Position numbers and translations under genes: made by a program. A stretch of 7,447 bases of DNA. Origin: Desulfobacterales bacterium (GTDB lineage: Bacteria > Desulfobacterota > Desulfobacteria > Desulfobacterales > Desulfosalsimonadaceae). Where the stretch lies: the NCBI GenBank assembly GCA_029933295.1, contig JAOZOL010000071.1, forward strand, positions 3,011-10,457, written 5' to 3'. Positions within the stretch are counted from its first letter, which is position 1. The number at the start of each line of letters is the position of its first letter. The notes below the pieces were generated by a model. That model was given only the letters and a program-made list of their open reading frames with translations, was not told the DNA's origin and made no database searches. Shown here one piece after another: positions 1 to 6,343 of the stretch.

Positions 1-846
1 AATTTGCATGCTGATATCGACAAACACCGCGGAATGCGTCAGGGAGCCCACGGAAATAATATCAACGCCGACATCTGCAAGACTGCGTAAATTATCTTTG
101 CAGACACGACCGGAAACTTCAATCACGGCGGCTTTATTTATTAATGCAACAGCTGATTTAATCCCATCAAGATCCATATTATCCAGCATAATCACGTCAG
201 CACCCGCATCAACAGCTTGACGCACTTGCTTTAAATCCGACACTTCAACTTCAATTTTAATTAAATGAGATATGCAGTTTCGAGCGTGGCTAACCGCATT
301 TTTAATTCCGCCCAAGGCTTCAATATGGTTGTCCTTGATCAGGACGCCGTCAAATAAACCCATGCGATGATTGTGAGCGCCGCCTGCCCTGACCGCATAT
401 TTTTCCAAAATCCGCCAGCCGGGAACGGTCTTTCTGGTATCCACCAGCCGGACATTGGTTTCGCCCAAAATTGAAACATAATTCCGGACATTGGTGGCAA
501 TGCCGGACATCCGCTGAAGAAAATTTAATGCGATTCGCTCACCGGTTAACAGTGTTCCCATGGAAGCACTAATTTCTGCGATCACTTCATTGGCGCCCAC
601 CCAATCGCCATCATGATATTTTGACAAAAAAACCGTGTCCGGTTCAAACTTTTCAAACACCTGTTTTGCGATGTCAAGACCGGCCACCACAATTGGTTCT
701 TTGGCAATGATTTTTCCATTACCGCTCATATCAGGATTCGGTAGCAGAGCAGTGGTAATATCCCCTGACCCGATATCTTCGGAAATAGCAAGGTTAATGA
801 TATCTTCAACCTGTTTGGAAATTAAATGATAAGCGATATTATTCAT
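1..846 (-). CDS. nadC: Nicotinate-nucleotide pyrophosphorylase (quinolinate phosphoribosyltransferase), 3' end cut by window edge
   Basis: The cytoplasmic enzyme converts quinolinate and phosphoribosyl pyrophosphate to nicotinate mononucleotide, CO2 and pyrophosphate in de novo NAD synthesis. The reading frame is open for 282 codons from the ATG at 846-844 to the window edge. Family members are about 275-290 residues, so only a few C-terminal codons should be missing. Visible hallmarks are LNFLQRMSGIAT (107-118), DTRKT (136-140), the GGAHNHRMGLFDGVLIKDNH block (155-174) with its basic substrate-binding residues, IEVEV (198-202), LDN (221-223), EVSGR (243-247) and VGSLTHSA (266-273). The N-terminal part holds the alpha/beta sandwich and the rest the barrel. 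EVSGR has Arg where I would expect Gly or Asn, a mild deviation. The start lies three bases after the valS stop with only a weak GG-containing ribosome site, so translation is probably coupled to valS. Identity is secure. Confidence 0.96.
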   Translation of the reverse strand, partial: MNNIAYHLISKQVEDIINLAISEDIGSGDITTALLPNPDMSGNGKIIAKEPIVVAGLDIAKQVFEKFEPDTVFLSKYHDGDWVGANEVIAEISASMGTLLTGERIALNFLQRMSGIATNVRNYVSILGETNVRLVDTRKTVPGWRILEKYAVRAGGAHNHRMGLFDGVLIKDNHIEALGGIKNAVSHARNCISHLIKIEVEVSDLKQVRQAVDAGADVIMLDNMDLDGIKSAVALINKAAVIEVSGRVCKDNLRSLADVGVDIISVGSLTHSAVFVDISMQI

Positions 847-849
847 AGC

Positions 850-3513
850 CTATGTTCGTTCTATGGATTGAATTTTTTCAAGATTAAGTGTCATTTTTTC
901 TTTTTTCTCCACAAGCGCCTGATGCTGATCTTTCACTTTTTCGATCACGGCTGCCGGTGCTTTTCCGACAAACCCCTGATTGTTCAATTTTTTATCAAGC
1001 TTTTCAATTTCCGTATCAATTTTTCCAAGTTCTTTTTCCATCCGGCTTATCTCTTTTTTAAAATCAATGACTCCTTCAAGAAAAACGGATACAGCCGCCT
1101 GGCCGAGAATCGTCGTGGCCGTTGATTTTGGCTTTTCGCCTGCGGCCTCTATGTTCAATTCATTCAGCCGGGCCAGACTGACAATATAATCCTGATTTTG
1201 ATTAAACAACTCCCGTATTTTATCGTCATCCGACTGAATAAGGACATTCAGCGATTTGGAGGGGGAGATATTCATTTCACCTCTTATATTACGGATACTG
1301 TTAATGACCTCCATAATCAATTCCATCTGCATCACCGCATCGGAATCTGCGGGAATCGATTGCAACATATTTTTATCGGCAGGAAATTTAGCATTCATGA
1401 TTGATCCGTCTGTTCCCGGTAGTTTGTGCCATATCTCTTCGGTAACAAACGGTATGATCGGATGAAGCAGAACAAGCGTATCTTTAAGAACACGCCACAA
1501 CACACCGGAAGCTGATTTTTGTTCGATTTCTCCTTTGTTGCCGTATAATGCCGGTTTGATAAATTCAAGATACCAGTCACAGAATTCATGCCAGACAAAA
1601 TGGTATAATTCATTGGCGGCGTCATTAAATCGATAGGTATTGATGGCATCGGCAACATTTTCTGTGACCGTTTTCAAGCGGGACAAAATCCATTGATCAG
1701 GAAGGGAAAGCGCGGAAAAATCAGATGCGGCATGCTCGTCTTTAAGATGCATGAGTGCAAACCGGGCTGCATTCCATAATTTATTGATAAAATTTCGATA
1801 TCCTTCAATACGTTTCTCGGAAAGCTTGATATCTCTTCCCTGTGCGGCAAACGCAGCTAAAGTAAATCGCAGGGCATCTGTCCCGTATTTATCAATGATA
1901 ACCTTGGGATCAATCACGTTTCCCGTGGATTTGCTCATCTTTTTCCCTTTTTCGTCCCGAACCAGCGCATGCACATAAACATCACCAAAGGGTACTTCTT
2001 TCATAAAATGAAGTCCCATCATCATCATTCGTGCCACCCAGAAAAAAAGAATATCAAACCCGGTCACGAGCACCGATGTGGGATAAAATGCCTTTAACAA
2101 GGGGGTGTCATCGGGCCAGCCCATTGTTGAAAATGGCCAGAGGGCCGAGCTGAACCAGGTGTCTAAAACATCCTGGTCCTGAACAAGGGTGGTGCTTTTA
2201 CAAGACGGACAACATTCGGGCGTATCTGTTGCCACGATAATTTTACCGCATTCACTGCAGGTCCAGGCCGGAATCTGATGGCCCCACCAAATCTGACGAG
2301 AGATACACCAGTCACGGATATTTTCCATCCATTTAAAATAATCATTGGCCCATTTTTCAGGAACAATCTTTGTTTGCCCCGCCTTTACGGCCTCTATCGC
2401 CTTTTCGGCCAACGGTCCGGTTTTTATAAACCATTGTTTTGAAAGGCTTGGTTCAACCACCGTATGACAACGATAGCAATGACCAACACCATGCTGGTAC
2501 GATTCAATTTTTATCAGCAATCCTTGTGATTCAAGATCCTCAACGATCGCCTTTCTGCAATCAAACCGGTCAAGGCCTTTATATTTTCCGGCCTCATCAG
2601 TCATTTTCCCATCATCACCAATAACCTTCATGCTGGGAAGATTATGAATACGTCCGATTTCAAAGTCATTCGGATCATGGGCAGGGGTGACCTTTAATGC
2701 GCCGGTGCCAAATTTAACATCCACATAGGTATCTAAAATAATCGGAATTGTTCGGCCGGTAAGGGGCAGGACAACTTCCTTGCCGCTTATCCCCTTATAG
2801 CGCTCATCATCCGGATGGACTGCCACCGCCGTATCCCCGAGCATTGTTTCAGGCCTTGTCGTGGCAACCACAGGCCCGCCTTCACCATCTGCCATAGGAT
2901 ACCGGATATGATAAATATGGCCTTCAAGGTCCTCGTGCTCGACTTCCAGATCCGCCAGGGCGGTCATGCAACGGGGGCACCAGTTGATAATGTAATTGCC
3001 CCTGTAAATTAACCCTTCTTCATATAATGCAACAAACACTTTTTTTACAGCGCGTGACAGGCCGTCATCCATTGTAAACCGTTCCCGCTGCCAGTCACAT
3101 GAGGCCCCGAGACGCTTTAACTGATCGATGATTGCACTTCCATATGTCTTGCGCCATTCCCAAACTTTTTCGATAAACTTTTCCCTGCCCAGCTGATGAC
3201 GGTCTATTCCCTGGGAAGTTAAATCTCTTTCCACCACATTCTGGGTTGCGATACCGGCATGATCGGTGCCGGGCATCCATAATACATTTTCGCCGCACAG
3301 CCTGTGATACCGGCATAAAATATCCTGCAACGTAATATTAAGAGAATGACCCATATGCAGAACTCCGGTGACATTCGGCGGAGGAATAACAATAGAATAG
3401 GTTTTATTCTCATTTTTTTCCGATGCGGCAAACAGGCCGTTTGTTTCCCAGTACGAGTACCAGTGCGCCTCTACCTCGTGGGGCTCATATCCTTTACTAA
3501 GCGTCGAATCCAT
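850..3513 (-). CDS. valS: Valyl-tRNA synthetase (class Ia)
   Basis: The enzyme attaches valine to tRNA-Val in the cytoplasm and edits mischarged threonine. The 887-residue length is normal for bacterial ValRS. The Rossmann catalytic domain carries the HIGH motif as HMGH (53-56) after PPPNVTG, and the KMSKS motif (525-529). The inserted editing domain is marked by ATTRPETMLGDTAVAVHP (217-234) and KVTPAHDPNDFEIG (274-287). Cysteine pairs in WCPRC (178-182), CYRC (346-349), CSEC (419-422) and CCPSC (434-438) look metal-binding. The DVLDTWFSSALWPFSTMGWP stretch (448-467) and an anticodon-binding helical domain (about 605-760) follow. Residues about 815-885 form the ValRS-typical C-terminal coiled coil, rich in Glu and Lys. 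A ribosome site AAGGA (3521-3525) sits 7 bases before the ATG. No strong sigma-70 promoter is visible upstream, where the imperfect palindrome lies. nadC follows after 3 bases, so the two form an operon. Identity is secure. Confidence 0.98.
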   Translation of the reverse strand: MDSTLSKGYEPHEVEAHWYSYWETNGLFAASEKNENKTYSIVIPPPNVTGVLHMGHSLNITLQDILCRYHRLCGENVLWMPGTDHAGIATQNVVERDLTSQGIDRHQLGREKFIEKVWEWRKTYGSAIIDQLKRLGASCDWQRERFTMDDGLSRAVKKVFVALYEEGLIYRGNYIINWCPRCMTALADLEVEHEDLEGHIYHIRYPMADGEGGPVVATTRPETMLGDTAVAVHPDDERYKGISGKEVVLPLTGRTIPIILDTYVDVKFGTGALKVTPAHDPNDFEIGRIHNLPSMKVIGDDGKMTDEAGKYKGLDRFDCRKAIVEDLESQGLLIKIESYQHGVGHCYRCHTVVEPSLSKQWFIKTGPLAEKAIEAVKAGQTKIVPEKWANDYFKWMENIRDWCISRQIWWGHQIPAWTCSECGKIIVATDTPECCPSCKSTTLVQDQDVLDTWFSSALWPFSTMGWPDDTPLLKAFYPTSVLVTGFDILFFWVARMMMMGLHFMKEVPFGDVYVHALVRDEKGKKMSKSTGNVIDPKVIIDKYGTDALRFTLAAFAAQGRDIKLSEKRIEGYRNFINKLWNAARFALMHLKDEHAASDFSALSLPDQWILSRLKTVTENVADAINTYRFNDAANELYHFVWHEFCDWYLEFIKPALYGNKGEIEQKSASGVLWRVLKDTLVLLHPIIPFVTEEIWHKLPGTDGSIMNAKFPADKNMLQSIPADSDAVMQMELIMEVINSIRNIRGEMNISPSKSLNVLIQSDDDKIRELFNQNQDYIVSLARLNELNIEAAGEKPKSTATTILGQAAVSVFLEGVIDFKKEISRMEKELGKIDTEIEKLDKKLNNQGFVGKAPAAVIEKVKDQHQALVEKKEKMTLNLEKIQSIERT

Positions 3514-3548
3514 TCGTATGTCCTTGGTTTCAATTCAATTTAAGCTGT

Positions 3549-3707
3549 AAGTTTAACAGAATCGTGTATCCAGATGGCCAAGTTAAAAGTTCCATATACA
3601 AGGCGTAGTGATTTTTCAGACAAGAAATTATACATGTAGTATATTGAATGGCTGAAAAATTGCTGCAACGCAGTAGATGGGACTTTTAATGACGCCATCA
3701 AGTTTAA
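3549..3707. repeat. Imperfect long palindrome flanked by an 8-bp direct repeat (MITE/REP-like element)
   Basis: Two arms, 3573-3619 and 3652-3699, are inverted copies of about 47 bp with mismatches and a one-base length difference. Shared blocks, read toward the right, are CTGAAAAAT, then ATGG followed by ACTTTTAA, then GCCATC. The spacer (3620-3651) contains the small palindrome TACATGTA. AAGTTTAA occurs in the same orientation at both outer edges (3549-3556 and 3700-3707), as a target-site duplication would. It lies between the terminator of the upstream minus-strand gene and valS. The minus strand stays open for 70 codons across it (3752-3540), but that frame is dictated by the palindrome and I do not call it a gene. 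The arms are seen directly. Mobility is inferred, and the direct repeat could instead belong to the element. Confidence 0.7.
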
Positions 3708-3710
3708 ATC

Positions 3711-3738
3711 AAAAAAAGGGGGTTTGATGTCAACCCCC
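3711..3738 (-). terminator. Rho-independent terminator of the acidic-protein gene
   Basis: Read on the minus strand, a 7-bp stem GGGGGTT/AACCCCC (3732-3738 with 3718-3724) and a 7-base loop are followed directly by seven T (3717-3711). It lies 61 bp past the stop codon of the gene at 3799-4449 and ends that transcript before valS, so valS needs its own promoter within about 200 bp. Confidence 0.88.
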
Positions 3739-3798
3739 CATTCTTGGTGCAATCTTTGAAAAGTCCCGAAATAATGATCCGGGTCCGGCTTTGTTCGT

Positions 3799-4449
3799 CT
3801 ATTTTTTCAAAACACCGATCAAGTATTCCTTAAACCGGTCAATCTCGTTTGACACTTTGGTTGCAATAACCTTATCAAGCAAATAATTAATTTTTTCTGA
3901 ATACATTTTTTTAACAACTCGTTCCAGGGCCGCTTCCACATCACTTTCAGAAACAACAACTTCATCGAGGATTATTTCCTCTTTAGTTCCAGGGCTGGTC
4001 GGGTCTGAAGCCATGAAATCGCTAATTTCTTCTGTTCCCTTTTCAGCTTCTGGTTCAGAATAATCGTCAAGTTCTTTTGAAATATCATTTTTAAGTGATT
4101 CCATCTCTAAATCAACTGAATCGTTGTGATCATCTATTTTTGATGCAATAGTTTTGAGAGCCTCCACCGTCTGATCAAATTTATCTATTTCAACTTCAGT
4201 TTCAGAAAGATCCAGATTCTCTTCGTCATCCCGCATAACTTCACGGACAGCCCCGGCAAAACCGTTTAATGCCTCGCCGATCACTTCTTCAGTCAACTCG
4301 ACAATGGCAGCATCTTCGGGAGTGATCCCAATTGCAATATCAGAAAGCTCAATAACATCTGAATCTGCCCCGTCAGCTTCATCCATCTTCGCCTCTTCAG
4401 AAGGCTTTATATCTTCATCGCCAAGACCGGCTTCTTGATTTTCAATCAT
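3799..4449 (-). CDS. Acidic hypothetical protein with helical C-terminal segment
   Basis: This 216-residue protein has no recognisable enzyme motif, signal peptide or membrane segment, so it should be cytoplasmic. It is strongly acidic, with many Asp and Glu, and looks largely disordered over 1-155. Two similar short segments, DVIELSD (31-37) and AIVELTEE (48-55), form an imperfect repeat. Residues about 83-128 look helical. The last 50 residues change character: VEAALERVVKKMYSEKINYL and the following stretch to 216 form amphipathic helices rich in Lys and Val. I recall similar 'ALERV..K.FSEKI....' tails in Desulfobacterota proteins, sometimes fused to other domains, but cannot confirm this. 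The gene stands alone, diverging from rsmE, with a good promoter (4520-4548) and its own terminator. The start ATG (4449-4447) is preceded by a G-rich GGGGGCG rather than a classical Shine-Dalgarno. The function is unknown. It could be an adaptor or scaffold. Confidence 0.8.
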   Translation of the reverse strand: MIENQEAGLGDEDIKPSEEAKMDEADGADSDVIELSDIAIGITPEDAAIVELTEEVIGEALNGFAGAVREVMRDDEENLDLSETEVEIDKFDQTVEALKTIASKIDDHNDSVDLEMESLKNDISKELDDYSEPEAEKGTEEISDFMASDPTSPGTKEEIILDEVVVSESDVEAALERVVKKMYSEKINYLLDKVIATKVSNEIDRFKEYLIGVLKK

Positions 4450-4519
4450 TTTGCGCCCCCGAGCCCGGAAAAAAATTGATTGTTTTGGATATTAATAATT
4501 ATCAATATTTTAAAGGTTT

Positions 4520-4548
4520 TCTGTATCACACGGTGTAAATGGTGTCAA
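4520..4548 (-). promoter_or_regulatory. Sigma-70-like promoter of the acidic-protein gene
   Basis: On the minus strand a perfect -35 TTGACA (4548-4543) is separated by 17 bases from TACAGA (4525-4520). The -10 is preceded by TG plus one base, an extended -10 that compensates for its poor match. The start of transcription would fall near 4513, giving a leader of about 60 bases. The spacer contains the dyad ACAC-G-GTGT, which could be a regulator site. Confidence 0.6.
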
Positions 4549-4570
4549 GAAAATTGCTTGTTTAAAAAAC

Positions 4571-4603
4571 TTGACTGGAAATCTTCTTATAACTGTATAT
4601 AAT
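4571..4603 (+). promoter_or_regulatory. Possible promoter of rsmE
   Basis: TTGACT (4571-4576) and TATATAAT (4596-4603) face rsmE. The spacing is 19 or 21 bases depending on how the -10 is read, longer than the optimum, so this is tentative. A perfect TTGACA at 4613-4618 is an alternative -35 but has only a poor -10 (CAATCA, 4635-4640) at 16 bases. Confidence 0.4.
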
Positions 4604-4667
4604 AACCATCAATTGACAATTTCGTAAAAATACGCAATCAAAAACATTCAATCATCCTGCATATGCC

Positions 4668-5408
4668 ATGAAAAGATTTTTTATCCACCCTGATGAAATT
4701 ACAAAACCCTTTCCGGAAATTTTTGGACAGGATGCGCAGCATATCATAAAAGTGCTGCGATTAAGCAAAGGGGACCATATTGTTCTTCTGGATGGCAGCG
4801 GTCTTGAATATGAGGCAAAAATCGTCCGTTTTTCACCCGACCGTGTTTATGTGTCCATTATTGCCAAACTAATAAACGACACTGAACCACCTGTTCGGAT
4901 AATCGTCGGTCAGGGATATTTAAAAGACAAAAAAATGGATCTGCTGGTCAGACATTTAACGGAGATAGGCATTTTCCGATGGATTCCGGTTGTCACCGAA
5001 CGGTCAATACCGCAGCCGGATAATAAAAGAATGCTTTCAAGAGCCCAGCGATGGAAGACAATTGCCAATGAAGCTGTGAAACAATGCAAACGATCAATTC
5101 CGCCAAATATCGATGCACCGTTGTCGTTTCATAAGGCAGTTGAGCAAAGCAACTCAGCTGATTTGAAAATTATATTTTTTGAAAATGAAACGATTCCGAT
5201 AAAAAGATCAGTGGTTCCCGAAGGACAAACCCCATCTGAGATTATGATTATGCTGGGCCCCGAGGGCGGCTTTAGTCAAAAAGAGGTTGAGTTTGCTAAA
5301 GCCTCCGGGTTTATTACCGCATCGCTCGGCCCCCGAATTTTAAAGGCTGAAACCGCCTCAATCTCCGCTTGCACAATTGTTCAATACCTATTTGGGGATA
5401 TGGGTTAA
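4668..5408 (+). CDS. rsmE: 16S rRNA (uracil(1498)-N(3))-methyltransferase
   Basis: The enzyme methylates N3 of U1498 in helix 44 of 16S rRNA using S-adenosylmethionine, acting on the 30S subunit. At 246 residues it is of normal length. An N-terminal PUA-like domain (1-70) begins MKRFF and carries HIIKVLR (25-31). The SPOUT domain (about 75-246) has ERS (111-113), RWKTIANEAVKQCKR (128-142) and the knot-forming LGPEGGFSQKE (196-206) and LGPRILKAETA (220-230), which make the S-adenosylmethionine pocket. The usual QS in the EQS.R motif is QC here, a mild change. The ATG at 4668 gives the family-typical N terminus but has no Shine-Dalgarno. A two-codon frame, ATG CCA TGA (4663-4671), overlaps it. 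The stop codon lies in a small GGGTT/AACCC hairpin (5402-5415), and no terminator separates it from the tRNA gene. Identity is secure. Confidence 0.96.
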   Translation: MKRFFIHPDEITKPFPEIFGQDAQHIIKVLRLSKGDHIVLLDGSGLEYEAKIVRFSPDRVYVSIIAKLINDTEPPVRIIVGQGYLKDKKMDLLVRHLTEIGIFRWIPVVTERSIPQPDNKRMLSRAQRWKTIANEAVKQCKRSIPPNIDAPLSFHKAVEQSNSADLKIIFFENETIPIKRSVVPEGQTPSEIMIMLGPEGGFSQKEVEFAKASGFITASLGPRILKAETASISACTIVQYLFGDMG

Positions 5409-5415
5409 AAAACCC

Positions 5416-5444
5416 TTGACAGGGAAAGCGCATTTTCATAATAC
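5416..5444 (+). promoter_or_regulatory. Promoter of the tRNA-Phe gene
   Basis: A perfect -35 TTGACA (5416-5421) is followed by CATAAT (5437-5442, 15-base spacing) or TAATAC (5439-5444, 17-base spacing). Transcription would begin around 5449-5452, about 10 bases before the mature tRNA 5' end. It starts only 8 bases after the rsmE stop. Confidence 0.7.
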
Positions 5445-5459
5445 ATCAAATAATTTCAT

Positions 5460-5535
5460 GCCGAGGTAGCTCAGTCGGTAGAGCAGGTGACTGAAAATCC
5501 CCGTGTCGGTGGTTCGATTCCGCCCCTCGGCACCA
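5460..5535 (+). tRNA. tRNA-Phe (anticodon GAA), CCA encoded
   Basis: The full 76-base cloverleaf is visible. The acceptor stem GCCGAGG (5460-5466) pairs perfectly with CCTCGGC (5525-5531). The D stem is GCTC/GAGC (5469-5472, 5481-5484). The anticodon loop CTGAAAA (5491-5497) has GAA at 5493-5495. The variable loop is GTGTC, and the T stem (5508-5512, 5520-5524) closes TTCGATT with one U-G pair. Discriminator A5532 and encoded CCA (5533-5535) follow. The molecule decodes UUC/UUU. One oddity stands out: the anticodon stem reads GGTGA (5486-5490) against TCCCC (5498-5502), leaving a U-C mismatch at position 29:41 where GGGGA would pair fully. The gene has its own promoter and terminator and appears to be a single-tRNA unit. 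Confidence 0.96.
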
Positions 5536-5550
5536 TAGTTACAATAGTTT

Positions 5551-5585
5551 AAGGCGATTATGACAATAATCGCCTTTTCTATTTT
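5551..5585 (+). terminator. Rho-independent terminator after tRNA-Phe
   Basis: A perfect 11-bp stem, AAGGCGATTAT (5551-5561) with ATAATCGCCTT (5566-5576), and a 4-base loop are followed by the T-rich tract TTCTATTTT. It lies 15 bases past the tRNA. On the opposite strand the hairpin is not followed by a T tract, so it probably does not end the converging regulator gene efficiently. Confidence 0.9.
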
Positions 5586-5600
5586 AATTGATCACAACTG

Positions 5601-5936
5601 TTAATCACCACCGGCAAAAATTTTTTCTTCAAAATCTTCAATTAATTTTTTATTCGCCGTTGATCGCTGGAGCGCATAAAGTAATTCAGAATCCCGCCTG
5701 CCGAATACTTTTTTAAATCTGACGCCAATTTCATTAAGATCGGAAAATTCAATCCGGATTCTTTCTAAAATCTCAAGTTTAATTTTTATACAATCACTAT
5801 TATACAGAAAACTTTTTCCATCTTTATCACATTTTCGAATCGGTGTCAGAATCCCGATTTTCGTCCACCTCCGGATTTTAGCCGCATTTAGATCAAACTG
5901 TTTTGCAATTTCCTGAACGGTTATCAGGGTTCCCAT
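5601..5936 (-). CDS. Small MerR-type DNA-binding regulator
   Basis: This 111-residue protein has a MerR-like N-terminal DNA-binding domain. The winged helix-turn-helix starts ITVQEIAKQFDLNAAKIRRW (5-24), followed by the turn TKIGILTP and a wing around RKCDKDGKSFLYN (34-46). Helices follow at about 47-77, with DLNEIGVRF in the place of the MerR 'sl.eIk.ll' segment. The usual long dimerisation helix and metal or drug-binding tail are short: only about 30 residues remain, ending EEKIFAGGD, with no cysteine pattern for metal. It therefore resembles stand-alone MerR/excisionase-like switches. A ribosome site AGGTG (5942-5946) lies 5 bases before the ATG. The gene diverges from the regulator-like gene at 6551 across a 614-bp gap and converges on the tRNA terminator. 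A 16-bp dyad (5993-6008) at its likely transcription start suggests self-control. The target and signal are unknown. Confidence 0.88.
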   Translation of the reverse strand: MGTLITVQEIAKQFDLNAAKIRRWTKIGILTPIRKCDKDGKSFLYNSDCIKIKLEILERIRIEFSDLNEIGVRFKKVFGRRDSELLYALQRSTANKKLIEDFEEKIFAGGD

Positions 5937-5992
5937 CTTTGCACCTGAAAAAATATTTTATAAAAAATAATGGCGTCGTAAAAAACTTTTCA

Positions 5993-6015
5993 TGGTAATG
6001 AATTACCACTGTATA
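5993..6015 (-). promoter_or_regulatory. Dyad operator and -10 region of the 5601-5936 regulator
   Basis: TGGTAAT-GA-ATTACCA (5993-6008) is a perfect 7-bp inverted repeat with a 2-base centre. On the minus strand TATACA (6015-6010) lies immediately upstream and could be the -10, placing the dyad over the transcription start. A TTGAAA (6042-6037) is a candidate -35, at a long 21-base spacing. MerR-type promoters often have 19-20 base spacing, so activation or repression by a MerR protein is plausible but inferred. Confidence 0.5.
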
Positions 6016-6035
6016 AAAAAAATAACTTCTTAATC

Positions 6036-6107
6036 ATTTCAAACGATTATGAACGAATTATTTGGAAGACAAGAATTTCTTAAAAAAACGCTGATAATCG
6101 TTGAAAT
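6036..6107. repeat. Imperfect inverted repeat, 14/15-base arms
   Basis: ATTTCAAACGATTAT (6036-6050) and ATAATCGTTGAAAT (6094-6107) are complementary except for one extra A. The 43-base loop contains the small dyad AAGAA-T-TTCTT (6071-6081). Each arm presents a TTGAAA-like -35 element facing outward. No T tract follows directly, so it is not an obvious terminator. Confidence 0.55.
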
Positions 6108-6119
6108 AAAATAAAAAAA

Positions 6120-6197
6120 CTTGATTTTGAGAACAGGTAGAGGAGCGTGAGAAGTATAATGTATTCTTACATAATATACCTTTATATTAAAATCAAG
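6120..6197. repeat. Nested stem-loop with perfect 9-bp outer stem
   Basis: CTTGATTTT (6120-6128) pairs perfectly with AAAATCAAG (6189-6197). Inside, GTATAATGTA (6154-6163) pairs with 6168-6179 (TACAT, a bulged AA, then TATAC) around a TTCT loop. A purine-rich stretch (6129-6153) lies between the stems. The nesting makes a structured RNA or protein-binding DNA element plausible, but AT-richness raises the chance of accidental pairing. Confidence 0.45.
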
Positions 6198-6273
6198 AAA
6201 ATAATGTTAAATTGTAAATTTTATATTTAATAATGTTCACTATTATACGTTATTATCTATCAATCTCTCCCAC

Positions 6274-6291
6274 CCCCTGCCATCCCCTGCC
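6274..6291. repeat. Tandem CCCCTGCC repeat in a C-rich island
   Basis: CCCCTGCC occurs at 6274-6281 and 6284-6291, 10 bp apart, within a C-rich island of about 27 bp surrounded by very AT-rich DNA. The minus strand carries runs of 3 to 5 G here. Confidence 0.6.
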
Positions 6292-6343
6292 GGTGTTTGT
6301 GTTAAAATTTTTCAGCATATATATATAAACCATGGGGATCGAT

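Noticed and set aside
826..1125. Plus-strand open frame overlapping the end of valS
   Set aside because: It is antisense to the coiled-coil end of valS. Its Phe-rich composition is what Lys/Glu codons give when read in reverse.
3540..3752. 70-codon open frame on the minus strand between valS and the acidic-protein gene
   Set aside because: It runs across the inverted arms of the palindrome and the terminator stem, and has no convincing ribosome site. The frame is a by-product of the repeat.
5402..5415. GGGTT/AACCC hairpin at the rsmE stop as a terminator
   Set aside because: The stem is only 5 bp and is followed by TTGACA, the tRNA -35, not a T tract.
5510..5535. tRNA-Phe 3' end as an attachment site with a second copy in the window
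   Set aside because: I could find no repeat of the tRNA 3' end elsewhere in the window, and no integrase.
6147..6230. Tiny plus-strand frame (ATG at 6159, or GTG at 6147) behind an AGGAG
   Set aside because: The spacing is 13 bases for the ATG and 1 base for the GTG. The product is a low-complexity Ile/Tyr/Lys peptide expected from AT-rich DNA, and it lies inside a stem-loop.
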